Below, piece after piece: positions 27,950-36,742 of a stretch of DNA of 48,985 bases. This DNA comes from Erythrobacter sp. WG. Lineage in GTDB: Bacteria; Pseudomonadota; Alphaproteobacteria; Sphingomonadales; Sphingomonadaceae. Positions within the stretch are counted from its first letter, which is position 1. Every line of letters starts with the position of its first letter. A program made the translations under genes and the position numbers. Below the pieces are notes generated by a model, which was not told the DNA's origin, searched no databases, and saw only the letters and a program-made list of their open reading frames with translations. The DNA is taken from NCBI RefSeq assembly GCF_026586795.1, contig NZ_JAPFGY010000027.1:1-48985 (forward strand), in the 5' to 3' direction.

Positions 27950-29515
27950 ATGACCACTTTCGCTGACCTCGGGCTGTCGCAGCCCGTGCTCCAGGCCCTC
28001 GACATGAAGGGCTATTCGACGCCGACGCCGATCCAGGAACAGGCGATCCCGCCCGTGCTCAAGGGCCGCGACCTCCTTGGCATCGCCCAGACCGGCACCG
28101 GCAAGACCGCGGCCTTCATGCTTCCGAGCATCGACCGGCTGCGCGAGGCCGACAACCAGATCCCCTTCAAGTCCTGCCGGATGCTGGTGCTTGCGCCCAC
28201 CCGCGAGCTTGCCGTGCAGATCGCCGATAGCGCCAAGGACTACGGCGCGCTCGCCGGCCTCAAGGTCCAGGTGATCGTCGGCGGCACATCGGTCGGCAAG
28301 GACCGCAACAAGCTCCACCGCGGCACCGACATCCTCGTCGCCACGCCAGGCCGCCTGCTCGACCTCATCGACCAGAAGGCCTTCAACTTGAACGGCATCG
28401 AAATCCTCGTGCTCGACGAGGCCGACCAGATGCTCGACCTGGGCTTCATCCATGCGCTCAGGAAGATCCGCGAGCTGGCGCCGAAGGACCGCCAGACGCT
28501 GTTCTTCAGCGCGACCATGCCCAAGGCGATCAAGGAACTGGTGGGCGGCTACTGCAACAATCCGGTGCAGGTCTCGGTGACGCCCGAGAGCACCACCGCC
28601 GAGCGTATCGACCAGTACCTGTTCATGGTCCAGCAGGACGAGAAGACGGCGCTGCTCGAGATGATCTTGAAGGGCCGTCACAAGGTCCCCGGCGAGTTCG
28701 AGCGCACGCTCATCTTCACCCGCACCAAGCACGGCGCGGACCGGGTGGTGAAGAAGCTTGCCCAGGCGGGGATCGAGGCGAACGCGATCCACGGCAACAA
28801 GTCGCAGCCCCAGCGCCAGCGCGCATTGGACGAGTTCCGCAAGGCGCGCGTGCCGGTGCTGATCGCGACCGACGTCGCCGCGCGCGGGATCGACATTCCG
28901 GGGGTCAGCCACGTCATCAACTACGAGCTGCCCAACGTGCCCGAGCAATATGTTCACCGCATCGGGCGGACGGCGCGCGCGGGCCGTGATGGCGTCGCGA
29001 TCGCCTTCTGTGCCGAGGACGAGCGCGCCTACTTGAAGGACATCCGCCGCACCACCGGCGCCGAGCTCGAGCGCCTGCCGCTTCCCGACAATTTCCGTGC
29101 CGTGGTGGAAGGCGAGGGCCCGGAAAAGCCTGCCCCCCGCCAGCCGATGAAGCGCGTGCAGCCGCGCCCGCTTGGGGCACGCAAGCCTCAGGGCGAGCGC
29201 CGGCCCGACGGCGAGCGTCGCCCGCAGCAGGGCGAGCAGCGCCGGGCCGCCCATGCGGGCCAAGGCGAGCGTCGTCCCCAGGGCGATCGCCGCGCGCCGC
29301 AGGCCGAGCCGCGCCGCGCCGAGGGTGATCGCCGTCCGCAAGGCGGCAAGCCTGCCCATGGCGGCAACGGCGGCGGCCAGCGTCACGGCGGTCAGGGCCG
29401 TCCGCAAGGGCAGGGCCATGGCGCCGGGGGCAACGGCGGCGGCGGCGGCGGCAATCGCAGCCGCGGGCGCCGCGGTGGCGGTGGGGGCGGGCGTCCCCGC
29501 GCCGCACAGGGCTGA
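27950..29515 (+). CDS. DEAD-box ATP-dependent RNA helicase, RhlE-like
   Basis: 521 residues. The Q motif precedes motif I AQTGTGKT (46-53, Lys52), Ia PTRELA, motif II DEAD at 156-159, motif III SAT, then motif V ATDVAARGID and motif VI HRIGRTARAGR. From about residue 385 the protein is a low-complexity tail of Arg/Gly/Gln repeats (several GERRP and GDRRP units and poly-Gly stretches), typical of RhlE/CsdA-type helicases that act on structured RNA at low temperature or in ribosome assembly. The ribosome site before ATG 27950 is weak. A strong hairpin follows the gene. Confidence 0.92.
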   Translation: MTTFADLGLSQPVLQALDMKGYSTPTPIQEQAIPPVLKGRDLLGIAQTGTGKTAAFMLPSIDRLREADNQIPFKSCRMLVLAPTRELAVQIADSAKDYGALAGLKVQVIVGGTSVGKDRNKLHRGTDILVATPGRLLDLIDQKAFNLNGIEILVLDEADQMLDLGFIHALRKIRELAPKDRQTLFFSATMPKAIKELVGGYCNNPVQVSVTPESTTAERIDQYLFMVQQDEKTALLEMILKGRHKVPGEFERTLIFTRTKHGADRVVKKLAQAGIEANAIHGNKSQPQRQRALDEFRKARVPVLIATDVAARGIDIPGVSHVINYELPNVPEQYVHRIGRTARAGRDGVAIAFCAEDERAYLKDIRRTTGAELERLPLPDNFRAVVEGEGPEKPAPRQPMKRVQPRPLGARKPQGERRPDGERRPQQGEQRRAAHAGQGERRPQGDRRAPQAEPRRAEGDRRPQGGKPAHGGNGGGQRHGGQGRPQGQGHGAGGNGGGGGGNRSRGRRGGGGGGRPRAAQG

Positions 29516-29527
29516 GATTTTCGATAA

Positions 29528-29560
29528 CGAAGGGCGGGAGCGGCAAACTCCCGCCCTTCG
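29528..29560 (+). terminator. Intrinsic-type terminator hairpin after the RNA helicase gene
   Basis: CGAAGGGCGGGAG (29528-29540) pairs perfectly over 13 bases with CTCCCGCCCTTCG (29548-29560) around a seven-base loop, 12 bases after the helicase stop codon. Only a short ATTGT follows, so the U-tract is poor, but stem strength and position favour a transcription end. Confidence 0.7.
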
Positions 29561-29650
29561 ATTGTCGGAAATCAGCCATTTCGCCCGCACATGGTTGCCG
29601 CCCCCGCGCGGCGGGGCCATATGCGTGCCCGCATGGACGGGAGCGGCGCG

Positions 29651-31003
29651 ATGGCTGACGAATACGACTACGACCTTTTCACCATCGGCGCAGGCTCGGG
29701 CGGGGTGCGCGCCAGCCGCGTCGCTGCGGCCCACGGCGCGCGCGTTGCGGTCGCGGAGGAATACCGCGTCGGCGGCACCTGCGTGATCCGCGGCTGCGTG
29801 CCCAAGAAGATGCTCGTCTACGGCGCGCACTTCGCCGAGGATCTCGAGGACGCCAGGAGCTTCGGCTGGACCATCGAGGGCAAGCGCTTCGACTGGGCGG
29901 CGCTGCGCGATCATGTGCAGAAGGACGTGACCCGGCTGGAAGGGCTCTACGGCCAGACGCTCGGCAGCCACGATGTCGCCATCTTCCCCGAACGCGCGGC
30001 GATCACCGGGCCGCACGAGATCACGCTGGCGGGCGGCAAGGTCGTCACCGCGAAGACCATCCTGATCGCCACCGGGGCGCGGCCGCACGTGCCGGACTTC
30101 CCCGGCAACGAGCACGTCATCACCTCGAACGAGGCCTTCCACCTCGAAACCCTGCCGCGCCGCATCCTGATCGCAGGCGGCGGCTACATCGCCAATGAAT
30201 TCGCGGGCATCTTCAACGAATTCGGCTGCAAGGTCACGATAGCCAACCGATCCGACACGATCCTGCGCGGCTATGACGCGAGCGTGCGCGACCGGCTGCT
30301 CCAGATTTCGATGGTGAAGGGTATCAGCTTCCTGTTCCACGCCGAGTTCGAGAGCGTGGAGAAGCAGGTGGACGGCACGCTGCTCGTCAAGCTCACCGGG
30401 CAGGACCCGGCCGAATACGATGCCGTGATGGTCGCGACCGGCCGCGTGCCCAACACCGAGGGGCTGGGGCTGGAGACGGTCGGGGTCGAACTGGGCAAGC
30501 GCGGCGAGATCGTCGTCGACAGGTTCAGCAAGACCACAATCGACCACATCTATGCCGTCGGCGACGTGACCGACCGGGTGCAACTCACCCCCGTCGCGAT
30601 CCGCGAGGGGCAGGCCTTCGCCGACAGCCTGTTCGGCCCCGGCGAGCCTTATGCGGTCGATCATTCCTGCGTGCCCAGCGCGGTGTTCAGCCACCCGCCC
30701 ATCGCCGCGGTCGGCATGACGGAAGGGCAGGCGCGCAACACCCTCGGCAACGTCAAGGTCTACCAGGCCGATTTCCGGCCGATGAAGAACGTCGTCGCCG
30801 GGCGCAACGAGCGCAGCCTCTACAAGATGATCGTCGACGCGGCGAACGATCGGATCGTCGGCATCCACATGATCGGGCCGGATTCGCCCGAGATCATGCA
30901 GGCCGCCGCCATTGCCGTGAAGGCGGGCCTGACCAAGGCCGATTTCGACGCGACGGTCGCGATCCACCCGACCATGGCCGAGGAGCTGGTGCTCTTCAAA
31001 TAG
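29651..31003 (+). CDS. gor: Glutathione-disulfide reductase
   Basis: NADPH-dependent FAD disulfide reductase keeping glutathione reduced. 450 residues. FAD motif IGAGSGGVRAS, redox-active disulfide Cys44/Cys49 in GGTCVIRGCVPKK, NADPH-binding domain GGGYIANEFAG followed by ANRSD with an Arg suited to the NADPH phosphate, and the C-terminal catalytic His439 in IHPTMAEE. The ATG at 29651 has GGGAG eight bases upstream and is preferred over the in-frame ATG at 29633. Trypanothione or other low-molecular-weight thiol reductases are related, but length and motifs fit Gor. Confidence 0.93.
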   Translation: MADEYDYDLFTIGAGSGGVRASRVAAAHGARVAVAEEYRVGGTCVIRGCVPKKMLVYGAHFAEDLEDARSFGWTIEGKRFDWAALRDHVQKDVTRLEGLYGQTLGSHDVAIFPERAAITGPHEITLAGGKVVTAKTILIATGARPHVPDFPGNEHVITSNEAFHLETLPRRILIAGGGYIANEFAGIFNEFGCKVTIANRSDTILRGYDASVRDRLLQISMVKGISFLFHAEFESVEKQVDGTLLVKLTGQDPAEYDAVMVATGRVPNTEGLGLETVGVELGKRGEIVVDRFSKTTIDHIYAVGDVTDRVQLTPVAIREGQAFADSLFGPGEPYAVDHSCVPSAVFSHPPIAAVGMTEGQARNTLGNVKVYQADFRPMKNVVAGRNERSLYKMIVDAANDRIVGIHMIGPDSPEIMQAAAIAVKAGLTKADFDATVAIHPTMAEELVLFK

Positions 31004-31059
31004 GTTGCTTGGTGAAACCGATCTGCTAGGCTGGTGACGTTACGGCAACGGGAGGTCGC

Positions 31060-32082
31060 ATGGCAGGCACGGTTCTGGTGACGGGGGCGACCGGCTACAT
31101 CGCCGGGGAGTTGATCCGGCAATTGCTCGCCAAGGGCTGGACGGTGCACGGCACGGTTCGCAATCGCGCCACGAGCGAAGCGGGCTTGCGCGCCCGTCTC
31201 GGCAATCCCCCGCCAGCGCAATTCAGGCTCTTCGAGGCCGAATTGATGTCGGATAAGGGCTGGGCCGAGGCGACCACCGGCTGCACCCATGTCGCCCACG
31301 TCGCCTCGCCGATCCCGGCACAGGCGCCCCGGCACGAGGACGACCTGATCGTCCCGGCGAGGGAGGGCACTTTGCGCGCGCTCCGCTTCGCCAAGGCCGC
31401 AGGCGTCACCCGCTTCGTCCAGACCTCCTCCACCGCCGCCGTGGTCTACGGCGTGGACCGCGGGGAATACACCTTCGCCGAAAGCCGGTGGACGAACATC
31501 GACCACCCGGACGCTTACCCTTACGTTAAGTCCAAGACCATCGCCGAACGCGCCGCGCGCGACTGGGTGGCGGCCGAAGGGGAGGGGATGGAGTTCGTCT
31601 CGGTCAACCCGGGCATGGTGCTCGGGCCGGTCGACAGCGGCGATTTTTCCGCCTCGGTCGAGCTGGTCCAGCAGCTCCTTTCGGGGGCGATGCCGATGGC
31701 GCCCAACCTCGGCTTCCCGATCGTCGACGTGCGCGATATCGCCGCGCTCCACGTGCTGGCGCTGGAGACTCCGGGGATCGCGGGCGAGCGGTTCCTCGGG
31801 GCAGGCCCCTTCCTTTCCGCGCTCGAGGTCGCGGGCGTGCTGCGCGCGCGGCTTGGGGCGAAGGCGAGGAAGGCCCCGACCCGGCCGATGCCCGATTGGC
31901 TGGTCAACATCCTCGCCCTGTTCAACGCCGAGGTGCGCGGGATCAGGACCGAGATCGGCAAGGTGCGCCATGTCGATGCGAGCCATGCCAAGGAGCGGCT
32001 CGGCTGGACGATGCGCCCCGTCGAGGACACGATCGCCGACTGCGGCGAGAGCCTTATCCGGCACGGAGTGGTGAAACCCTGA
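31060..32082 (+). CDS. NAD(P)-dependent epimerase/reductase, dihydroflavonol reductase-like (extended SDR)
   Basis: A 340-residue extended short-chain dehydrogenase. The N-terminal VTGATGYIAGELI binds NAD(P), and the catalytic Tyr153-x3-Lys157 is in DAYPYVKSK, with SSTAAVVYG providing the serine. Similarity of layout to dihydroflavonol 4-reductase and cinnamoyl-CoA reductase homologs suggests reduction of an aldehyde or ketone; the substrate is unknown. Its stop codon overlaps the ATG of the next SDR gene by one base (TGATG), so both are one unit. Ribosome site GGGAGG lies eight bases upstream. Confidence 0.88.
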   Translation: MAGTVLVTGATGYIAGELIRQLLAKGWTVHGTVRNRATSEAGLRARLGNPPPAQFRLFEAELMSDKGWAEATTGCTHVAHVASPIPAQAPRHEDDLIVPAREGTLRALRFAKAAGVTRFVQTSSTAAVVYGVDRGEYTFAESRWTNIDHPDAYPYVKSKTIAERAARDWVAAEGEGMEFVSVNPGMVLGPVDSGDFSASVELVQQLLSGAMPMAPNLGFPIVDVRDIAALHVLALETPGIAGERFLGAGPFLSALEVAGVLRARLGAKARKAPTRPMPDWLVNILALFNAEVRGIRTEIGKVRHVDASHAKERLGWTMRPVEDTIADCGESLIRHGVVKP

Positions 32083-32804
32083 TGGACGTGAACGGCAAGA
32101 CGGCGCTGCTGACCGGCGGCAGCGCAGGCATCGGGCGTGAGATCGCGCGCCAGCTCAAGGCCAAGGGTGCGAGCGTGATCCTGACGGGCCGCGATCCGGC
32201 GCGGCTGGAGGCGATGCGCGCCGAGGGGTTCGAGGTGCTTGCCGCCGATCTCTCCAACGCCGCGGGGGTCGATGCGCTGGTCGCGGCTTTCGGAGATCGC
32301 CCGGTCGACATCCTGATCAACAACGCGGGCCTCGGCGTGCCGCATGATGTGCGCAATCATCTGCCCGATCCGGACGCGGCGGACGGGTGCTTCTATGCCA
32401 ACCTCTCGGCTCCGGTGCGCCTCATCACCGCGCTGCTGCCGCGTCTGCGCGCGCGTCCGCAGGCGGCGATCATCAATGTCACGAGCGGCCTCGCGATCGC
32501 GCCCAACACCGCAAGCTCGGTCTATTGCGCCAGCAAGGCGGGGCTCAGGAGCTACACCATGGCCCTGCGCGCGCAGCTGGCCGGCGAGCCGATCCAGGTG
32601 ATCGAGGCGCTGCCGCCGGTGGTCGACACCCAGATGACCGCCGACCGCGACATGTCCAAGATGCCTCCGCAGGAGTGCGCCCGCCAGATCATCGCCGCGC
32701 TGGAACAGGGCCGCGACGAGGCCAACATCGGCATGGTGAAGCTGCTGCGGGCAGTCTATTCGCTCTCGCCCGCCCTCGCACGGCGAGTGATGCGGCGGTT
32801 CTAG
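32082..32804 (+). CDS. Short-chain dehydrogenase/reductase (DltE-like classical SDR)
   Basis: A 240-residue classical SDR. Cofactor motif LTGGSAGIGREIA at residues 9-21, NNAG near 87, and catalytic Tyr148/Lys152 in VYCASKAG. The C-terminal region has PPVVDTQMTADRDM as in DltE-like oxidoreductases. It is translationally coupled to the upstream extended SDR; the two may act in sequence on one compound, but the substrate is unknown. Followed by a cloverleaf palindrome seven bases after the stop codon. Confidence 0.88.
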   Translation: MDVNGKTALLTGGSAGIGREIARQLKAKGASVILTGRDPARLEAMRAEGFEVLAADLSNAAGVDALVAAFGDRPVDILINNAGLGVPHDVRNHLPDPDAADGCFYANLSAPVRLITALLPRLRARPQAAIINVTSGLAIAPNTASSVYCASKAGLRSYTMALRAQLAGEPIQVIEALPPVVDTQMTADRDMSKMPPQECARQIIAALEQGRDEANIGMVKLLRAVYSLSPALARRVMRRF

Positions 32805-32810
32805 GCCTTC

Positions 32811-32911
32811 CTTCGTCATTGCGAGGCCGAAGGCCGCGGCAATCCATGGCCGATCCTCACGATTTCGAGCGGCGGTCCATGGATTGCTTCGCTGCGCTCG
32901 CAATGACGAAG
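32811..32911. repeat. Cloverleaf palindrome (CGTCATTGCGAG family), copy 1
   Basis: Outer arms CTTCGTCATTGCGAG and CTCGCAATGACGAAG, inner arms AATCCATGG and CCATGGATT. A side hairpin GGCC-GAA-GGCC interrupts the left strand. It lies between the converging SDR gene and the reverse FAD oxidoreductase gene, seven bases from each stop codon, filling the whole gap. Confidence 0.9.
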
Positions 32912-32918
32912 TTTGGCG

Positions 32919-34025
32919 CTAGGCCCCAAGCCTCGCCGGGCTGAAGGCCTCCAACGACAGCCCCGCCGCCGCGGCATCCTCGGGGAAGGGCTGGCCCATC
33001 ACGGCCGCTGCGGCAATGCGCGAGAGCGCGGGCGCGGTCTGGAACCCCGCGCCGCCTTGGCCTGCGCACCAGAAAAAGCCCGGCGCGCCTGCCGCCTCAC
33101 CGATCACCGGCAATTCGTCCGGCGCAAAGCTCCTGAGGCCCGCCCAGCTGTGGCTGATCCGGCGGATCGGCAAGGTGGTGGCCTGCTCCACCCGGTCAGC
33201 GGCGATGGCGATGTCGAGTTCTTCCGGCGCGGCGTCGCAAGGGGCGGACGGGGTTTGGTCCATGCTTGAGGCCAGAAGTTGCGAGCGCCCCTCGGGCAGC
33301 AGGTAGAAGCCCTCGCCCGCGGTCTTGGTGAAGGGCCAGCGGCTGACATCCTCGCCCTCGGGCGCGGCAAAGCTGATGACGGTGCGGCGGCGCGGCTCGA
33401 GCCCGACCGGCGTGACTCCGGCCATGCGCGCGACCTCGTCGGCCCAGGCGCCCGCCGCGTTGACCAGCACCGCCGCGCCGTGCCGCGTGCCATCGGCCCG
33501 CACCGCGACCCAGCGGCCGCGTTCATGTCCGATCAGCGTCACCCGCTCTCCGGGTAGCAACGCGCCGCGATTGGCGCGGATCGTGGCCACATGCGCCTGC
33601 AGCATCGCGTGAGTATCGAGCTTCAACGAGCCGTGATCGACCAGCGCGGCGGCGCAGGCCTCGGGCTTCAACGCTGGCATGAGCGCGCGCGCCTCATCGG
33701 GGCCGATGCGGGTATAGTCACAGCCATACTGCCGGTGGATGTCCTCCAGCCCATCGAGCGCCGCAATCTCGCCTTCCGCCGCGATGTGGAGCGCGGGGTG
33801 CACGCTGCCATGCGCGGCCAGCTCGGCCATGCTGAGCGCGGTCAGGTTGCGCACCGGTTCGTTGCCGAGGCCGTAGTGCGCAAAGGCCACGCTGCGCCCC
33901 GAGGCGTGGTATCCGGGCGCGCTCTCGCCCTCGAGCACCGTCACGATCGCCTCGGCGGACAGGCGCGCCGCGACCGAGAGCCCCGCGATCCCGCCGCCGA
34001 TCACCAGCACGTCAGAGACATACAT
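32919..34025 (-). CDS. FAD-dependent oxidoreductase of the DAO family
   Basis: A 368-residue flavoprotein of the D-amino-acid oxidase/glycine oxidase superfamily. The dinucleotide motif [16 protein letters not shown] is at the N-terminus and the C-terminal [18 protein letters not shown] is a flavin-contacting segment. Family members oxidise amino acids, sarcosine or hydroxyacids; several conserved features resemble the NAD(P)/FAD oxidoreductases annotated for D-amino-acid or opine catabolism, but no exact substrate is assigned. The ATG at 34025 has GGGAGG seven bases upstream; a further in-frame ATG at 34064 is less well supported. Divergent from pccB by 105 bases. Confidence 0.87.
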   Translation of the reverse strand: MYVSDVLVIGGGIAGLSVAARLSAEAIVTVLEGESAPGYHASGRSVAFAHYGLGNEPVRNLTALSMAELAAHGSVHPALHIAAEGEIAALDGLEDIHRQYGCDYTRIGPDEARALMPALKPEACAAALVDHGSLKLDTHAMLQAHVATIRANRGALLPGERVTLIGHERGRWVAVRADGTRHGAAVLVNAAGAWADEVARMAGVTPVGLEPRRRTVISFAAPEGEDVSRWPFTKTAGEGFYLLPEGRSQLLASSMDQTPSAPCDAAPEELDIAIAADRVEQATTLPIRRISHSWAGLRSFAPDELPVIGEAAGAPGFFWCAGQGGAGFQTAPALSRIAAAAVMGQPFPEDAAAAGLSLEAFSPARLGA

Positions 34026-34130
34026 CGCACGGCCTCCCTTCGCCCGTCCCGCCACTTTTGCCACGTTGACGCTTGGCGCACGCTAAGGCAACGCGTCGCA
34101 GCAAGAGACCGGTCTAGAGAGGAAGCCTGC

Positions 34131-35663
34131 GTGTCCGCCAACATCGCCGAAATGGAACGCCGCCGCGAAGCTGCCCGGATGGGCGGCGGGGCCAAGCGCA
34201 TCGAAGCCCAGCACGCGAAGGGCAAGCTGACCGCGCGCGAACGCCTCGACGTGCTGCTCGACGAAGGCAGCTTCGAAGAGATCGACACCTATGTCGAGCA
34301 CGACTGCATGGATTTCGGCATGGAAACCCAGCGCATTCCGGGCGACGGGGTGGTGACGGGCAGCGGCACCATCAACGGGCGGCTGGTCTATGTCTTCAGC
34401 CAGGATTTCACCGTGTTCGGCGGCTCGCTCTCCAAGCGCCATGCGGAGAAAATCTGCAAGGTGATGGACACCGCGATGAAGGTCGGCGCGCCGGTGATCG
34501 GCCTCAACGACTCCGGTGGGGCGCGCATTCAGGAGGGGGTCGCCTCGCTGGGTGGCTATGCCGAGGTGTTCCAGCGCAATGTGCTGGCGAGCGGCGTGGT
34601 GCCGCAGATCAGCCTCATCATGGGGCCGTGCGCGGGCGGGGCAGTGTACTCGCCCGCCATGACCGACTTCATCTTCATGGTGAAGGATTCAAGCTACATG
34701 TTCGTGACCGGCCCCGATGTGGTGAAGACCGTCACCAACGAGGTCGTGACGCAGGAGGAACTCGGCGGGGCGATCACCCATACCACAAAGACCAGCGTAG
34801 CCGACTTGGCTTACGAGAACGATGTCGAGGCCCTGCTGGCGACCCGCCGCTTCTTCGACTTCCTGCCTTTGTCCAACCGCGAGGAAGGGCCGACGCTCCC
34901 GACCAGCGATCCGTGGGACCGGCTGGAGAACAGCCTCGACACGCTGATCCCCGACAATGCCAACCAGCCCTATGACATGCACGAGGTCATCACCAAGGTG
35001 CTGGACGAGGGCGATTTCTTCGAGATCCAGCCGGCCCACGCGGGCAACATCATCTGCGGGTTCGGCCGCGTCGAGGGCCGCACCGTGGGCGTGGTGGCGA
35101 ACCAGCCGATGGTGCTCGCGGGCGTGCTCGACATCAATTCCTCGAAGAAAGCCGCGCGCTTCGTGCGCTTTTGCGATGCCTTCGAGATCCCGATCGTCAC
35201 CTTCGTCGACGTCCCCGGCTTCCTCCCCGGCACCGCGCAGGAACTGGGCGGGATCATCAAGCACGGCGCGAAGCTGCTCTTCGCCTATGCCGAGGCGACC
35301 GTGCCCAAGATCACCGTCATCACCCGCAAGGCTTACGGCGGGGCCTATGACGTGATGGCCTCCAAGCACCTGCGCGGCGACCTCAACTACGCCTGGCCCA
35401 CCGCCGAAATCGCGGTGATGGGCGCCAAGGGCGCGGTGGAGATCATCTTCCGTCAGGAAAAGGATGACCCCGCCAAGATCGCCGAGCGGACCAAGGAATA
35501 CGAAGACCGCTTCGCCAACCCCTTCGTGGCGGCATCACGCGGGTACATCGACGAGGTGATCCACCCGCACTCGACCCGGCGACGGATTGCGCTGGGGCTA
35601 CGCAAGCTGCGGACGAAGCAGTTGGAGAACCCGTGGAAGAAGCATGACAACATTCCGCTGTGA
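34131..35663 (+). CDS. pccB: Propionyl-CoA carboxylase beta (carboxyltransferase) subunit
   Basis: Transfers CO2 from biotin on PccA to propionyl-CoA, giving (S)-methylmalonyl-CoA. 510 residues, the standard length. Crotonase-fold halves are visible: the N-terminal half with [13 protein letters not shown] and [13 protein letters not shown] oxyanion loops, the C-terminal half with [15 protein letters not shown] and [10 protein letters not shown]. Start GTG at 34131 has an AGAGAGGA ribosome site; an ATG nearby (34152) is an alternative. It begins the propionyl-CoA block but is separated from pccA by about 7.5 kb. A cloverleaf palindrome starts 20 bases after its stop. Confidence 0.95.
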   Translation: MSANIAEMERRREAARMGGGAKRIEAQHAKGKLTARERLDVLLDEGSFEEIDTYVEHDCMDFGMETQRIPGDGVVTGSGTINGRLVYVFSQDFTVFGGSLSKRHAEKICKVMDTAMKVGAPVIGLNDSGGARIQEGVASLGGYAEVFQRNVLASGVVPQISLIMGPCAGGAVYSPAMTDFIFMVKDSSYMFVTGPDVVKTVTNEVVTQEELGGAITHTTKTSVADLAYENDVEALLATRRFFDFLPLSNREEGPTLPTSDPWDRLENSLDTLIPDNANQPYDMHEVITKVLDEGDFFEIQPAHAGNIICGFGRVEGRTVGVVANQPMVLAGVLDINSSKKAARFVRFCDAFEIPIVTFVDVPGFLPGTAQELGGIIKHGAKLLFAYAEATVPKITVITRKAYGGAYDVMASKHLRGDLNYAWPTAEIAVMGAKGAVEIIFRQEKDDPAKIAERTKEYEDRFANPFVAASRGYIDEVIHPHSTRRRIALGLRKLRTKQLENPWKKHDNIPL

Positions 35664-35683
35664 GGTGAATTGGTGACCCTGTT

Positions 35684-35771
35684 TCGTCATTGCGAGCGTA
35701 GCGAAGCAATCCAGAGCGTCACGCAAACCGCTCTGGATTGCCGCGGCGCCTGCGTCGCCTCGCAATGACGA
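35684..35771. repeat. Cloverleaf palindrome, copy 2 (left flank of the GIY-YIG gene)
   Basis: Outer arms TCGTCATTGCGAG and CTCGCAATGACGA; central arms CCAGAGCG and CGCTCTGG. Its right outer arm contains the ATGACGAAG that begins the GIY-YIG reading frame at 35765. It starts 20 bases after pccB and so would also form in the pccB transcript. It shares the central CCAGAGCG/CGCTCTGG arm only with copy 3, the right flank. Confidence 0.92.
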
Positions 35772-36058
35772 AGCTGCCCTGCGTCTACATGATGGCCAGC
35801 AAGCGGAACGGAACGATTTACGTGGGTGTCACCTCGGACTTGCCGAAGCGGGCATGGCAGCATCGCGAAGGCGTCATCGAAGGGTTCACCAAACGATATG
35901 GCTGCAAGCTGTTGGTATGGTTCGAACAGCACGGCACGATGGAAAGCGCGATCATGCGGGAAAAGCAGATAAAGGCGGGTAACCGCAAGGCGAAGCTGGC
36001 ATTGATTGAAGCGGAGAACCCGACTTGGCGCGATCTGTTTGAGGAAATTGCACATTGA
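35765..36058 (+). CDS. GIY-YIG domain nuclease, 97 residues, flanked by cloverleaf palindromes
   Basis: A small single-domain protein of the GIY-YIG (UvrC-N/URI) superfamily. CVYMMASKRNGTIYVGVTSDL (residues 6-26) carries the GIY- and YIG-like boxes as VYM and YVG; Arg29 follows in the next helix, Glu66 in MREKQIK is the probable metal-binding glutamate, and Asn73 and the C-terminal NPTWRDL stretch are typical of stand-alone members. The start ATG lies inside the left palindrome arm with no clear ribosome site; an alternative ATG pair at residues 9-10 exists. The gene is flanked by near-identical palindromes and is visibly less GC-rich than pccB and mce, suggesting it arrived with them. Its target is unknown. 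Confidence 0.88.
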   Translation: MTKLPCVYMMASKRNGTIYVGVTSDLPKRAWQHREGVIEGFTKRYGCKLLVWFEQHGTMESAIMREKQIKAGNRKAKLALIEAENPTWRDLFEEIAH

Positions 36059-36067
36059 CCAGTGAGC

Positions 36068-36158
36068 CGTCATTGCGAGGCGACGCAGTCGCCGTGGCAA
36101 TCCAGAGCGCGATGCAACCGCTCTGGATTGCCGCGCCGCTTCGCGGCTCGCAATGACG
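36068..36158. repeat. Cloverleaf palindrome, copy 3 (right flank of the GIY-YIG gene)
   Basis: Outer arms CGTCATTGCGAG and CTCGCAATGACG; central arms CCAGAGCG and CGCTCTGG as in copy 2. Side hairpins are GCGAC-GCA-GTCGC on the left strand and CCGC-TTC-GCGG on the right. It begins nine bases after the GIY-YIG stop codon and ends two bases before the mce ribosome site region, 17 bases before the mce ATG. Confidence 0.92.
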
Positions 36159-36175
36159 AGCGAGAGAGGAATGAA

Positions 36176-36628
36176 ATGAAACTCGGCCGCTTGAACCACA
36201 TCGGGGTCGCCACGCCCTCCATCGCGGACTCGATCGCCTTCTACCGCGACGTTATGGGCGCGGGCCGGATCACCGAACCCTTCGACCTGCCGGACCAGGG
36301 CGTGAAGGTCTGCTTCGTCGACACCCCCGGCGCGGACGGAGCGATGAACGGAACGCAAATCGAACTGATCGAGCCGCTGGGGGAAAACTCCACGCTCGCG
36401 GGTTTCCTCGCCAAGAACCCATTGGGCGGGCAGCATCACCTGTGCTTCGAGGTGCCCGACATCGCCGAGGCGCGCTCGGAGTTCGAGGCGATGGGCAAGC
36501 GCATCCTCGGCCCCACCCGCATCGGCGCACACGGCACCCCTATCTTTTTCGTCCATCCCAAGGACATGGGCGGCATGCTTACCGAGATCATGGAGACTCC
36601 CAAAGAGGGCACGCACTGGTCGAACTGA
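36176..36628 (+). CDS. mce: Methylmalonyl-CoA epimerase
   Basis: Converts (S)- to (R)-methylmalonyl-CoA between the carboxylase and the mutase. 150 residues of the glyoxalase/VOC fold: LNHIGVATPSI at the start with metal-binding His8, a Gln/Glu pair near 61-63 in TQIELIEP, His87/His88 in GGQHHLCFEV, and Glu137 near the C-terminus. The ATG at 36176 has a GAGAGGA ribosome site; a second out-of-frame ATG at 36171 stops at once. It sits directly after the GIY-YIG/palindrome module, which separates it from pccB. Confidence 0.94.
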   Translation: MKLGRLNHIGVATPSIADSIAFYRDVMGAGRITEPFDLPDQGVKVCFVDTPGADGAMNGTQIELIEPLGENSTLAGFLAKNPLGGQHHLCFEVPDIAEARSEFEAMGKRILGPTRIGAHGTPIFFVHPKDMGGMLTEIMETPKEGTHWSN

Positions 36629-36636
36629 GAACAAAC

Positions 36637-36723
36637 CCCCGCCCCGGACTTGATCCGGGGCCCCGCTCCTTATCTCACCCAGGTTGAAGGAAGCGGGGCC
36701 CCGGCTCGGGGGCCGGGGCGGGG
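36637..36723. repeat. GC-rich palindrome (GCCCCGG/CCGGGGC type) between mce and the enoyl-CoA hydratase gene
   Basis: Outer arms CCCCGCCCCGG and CCGGGGCGGGG pair over 11 bases; inner arms CCGGGGCCCCGCT and AGCGGGGCCCCGG pair over 13 bases. Each half is also a local hairpin, CCCCGG-loop-CCGGGG. The stop codon of mce is nine bases before it and the next start is 19 bases after, so it fills the gap. One copy in this window. Confidence 0.8.
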
Positions 36724-36742
36724 AAAATGAGAGGTTGAAACA

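Noticed and set aside
27863..30967. A 1034-codon reverse open frame over the helicase and gor genes
   Set aside because: Repetitive His/Asp/Val/Gly sequence typical of the antisense of GC-rich genes; both forward genes have full motif sets.
35684..36158. A classical insertion sequence with transposase
   Set aside because: No transposase, no target duplication seen, and the only gene is a GIY-YIG nuclease.
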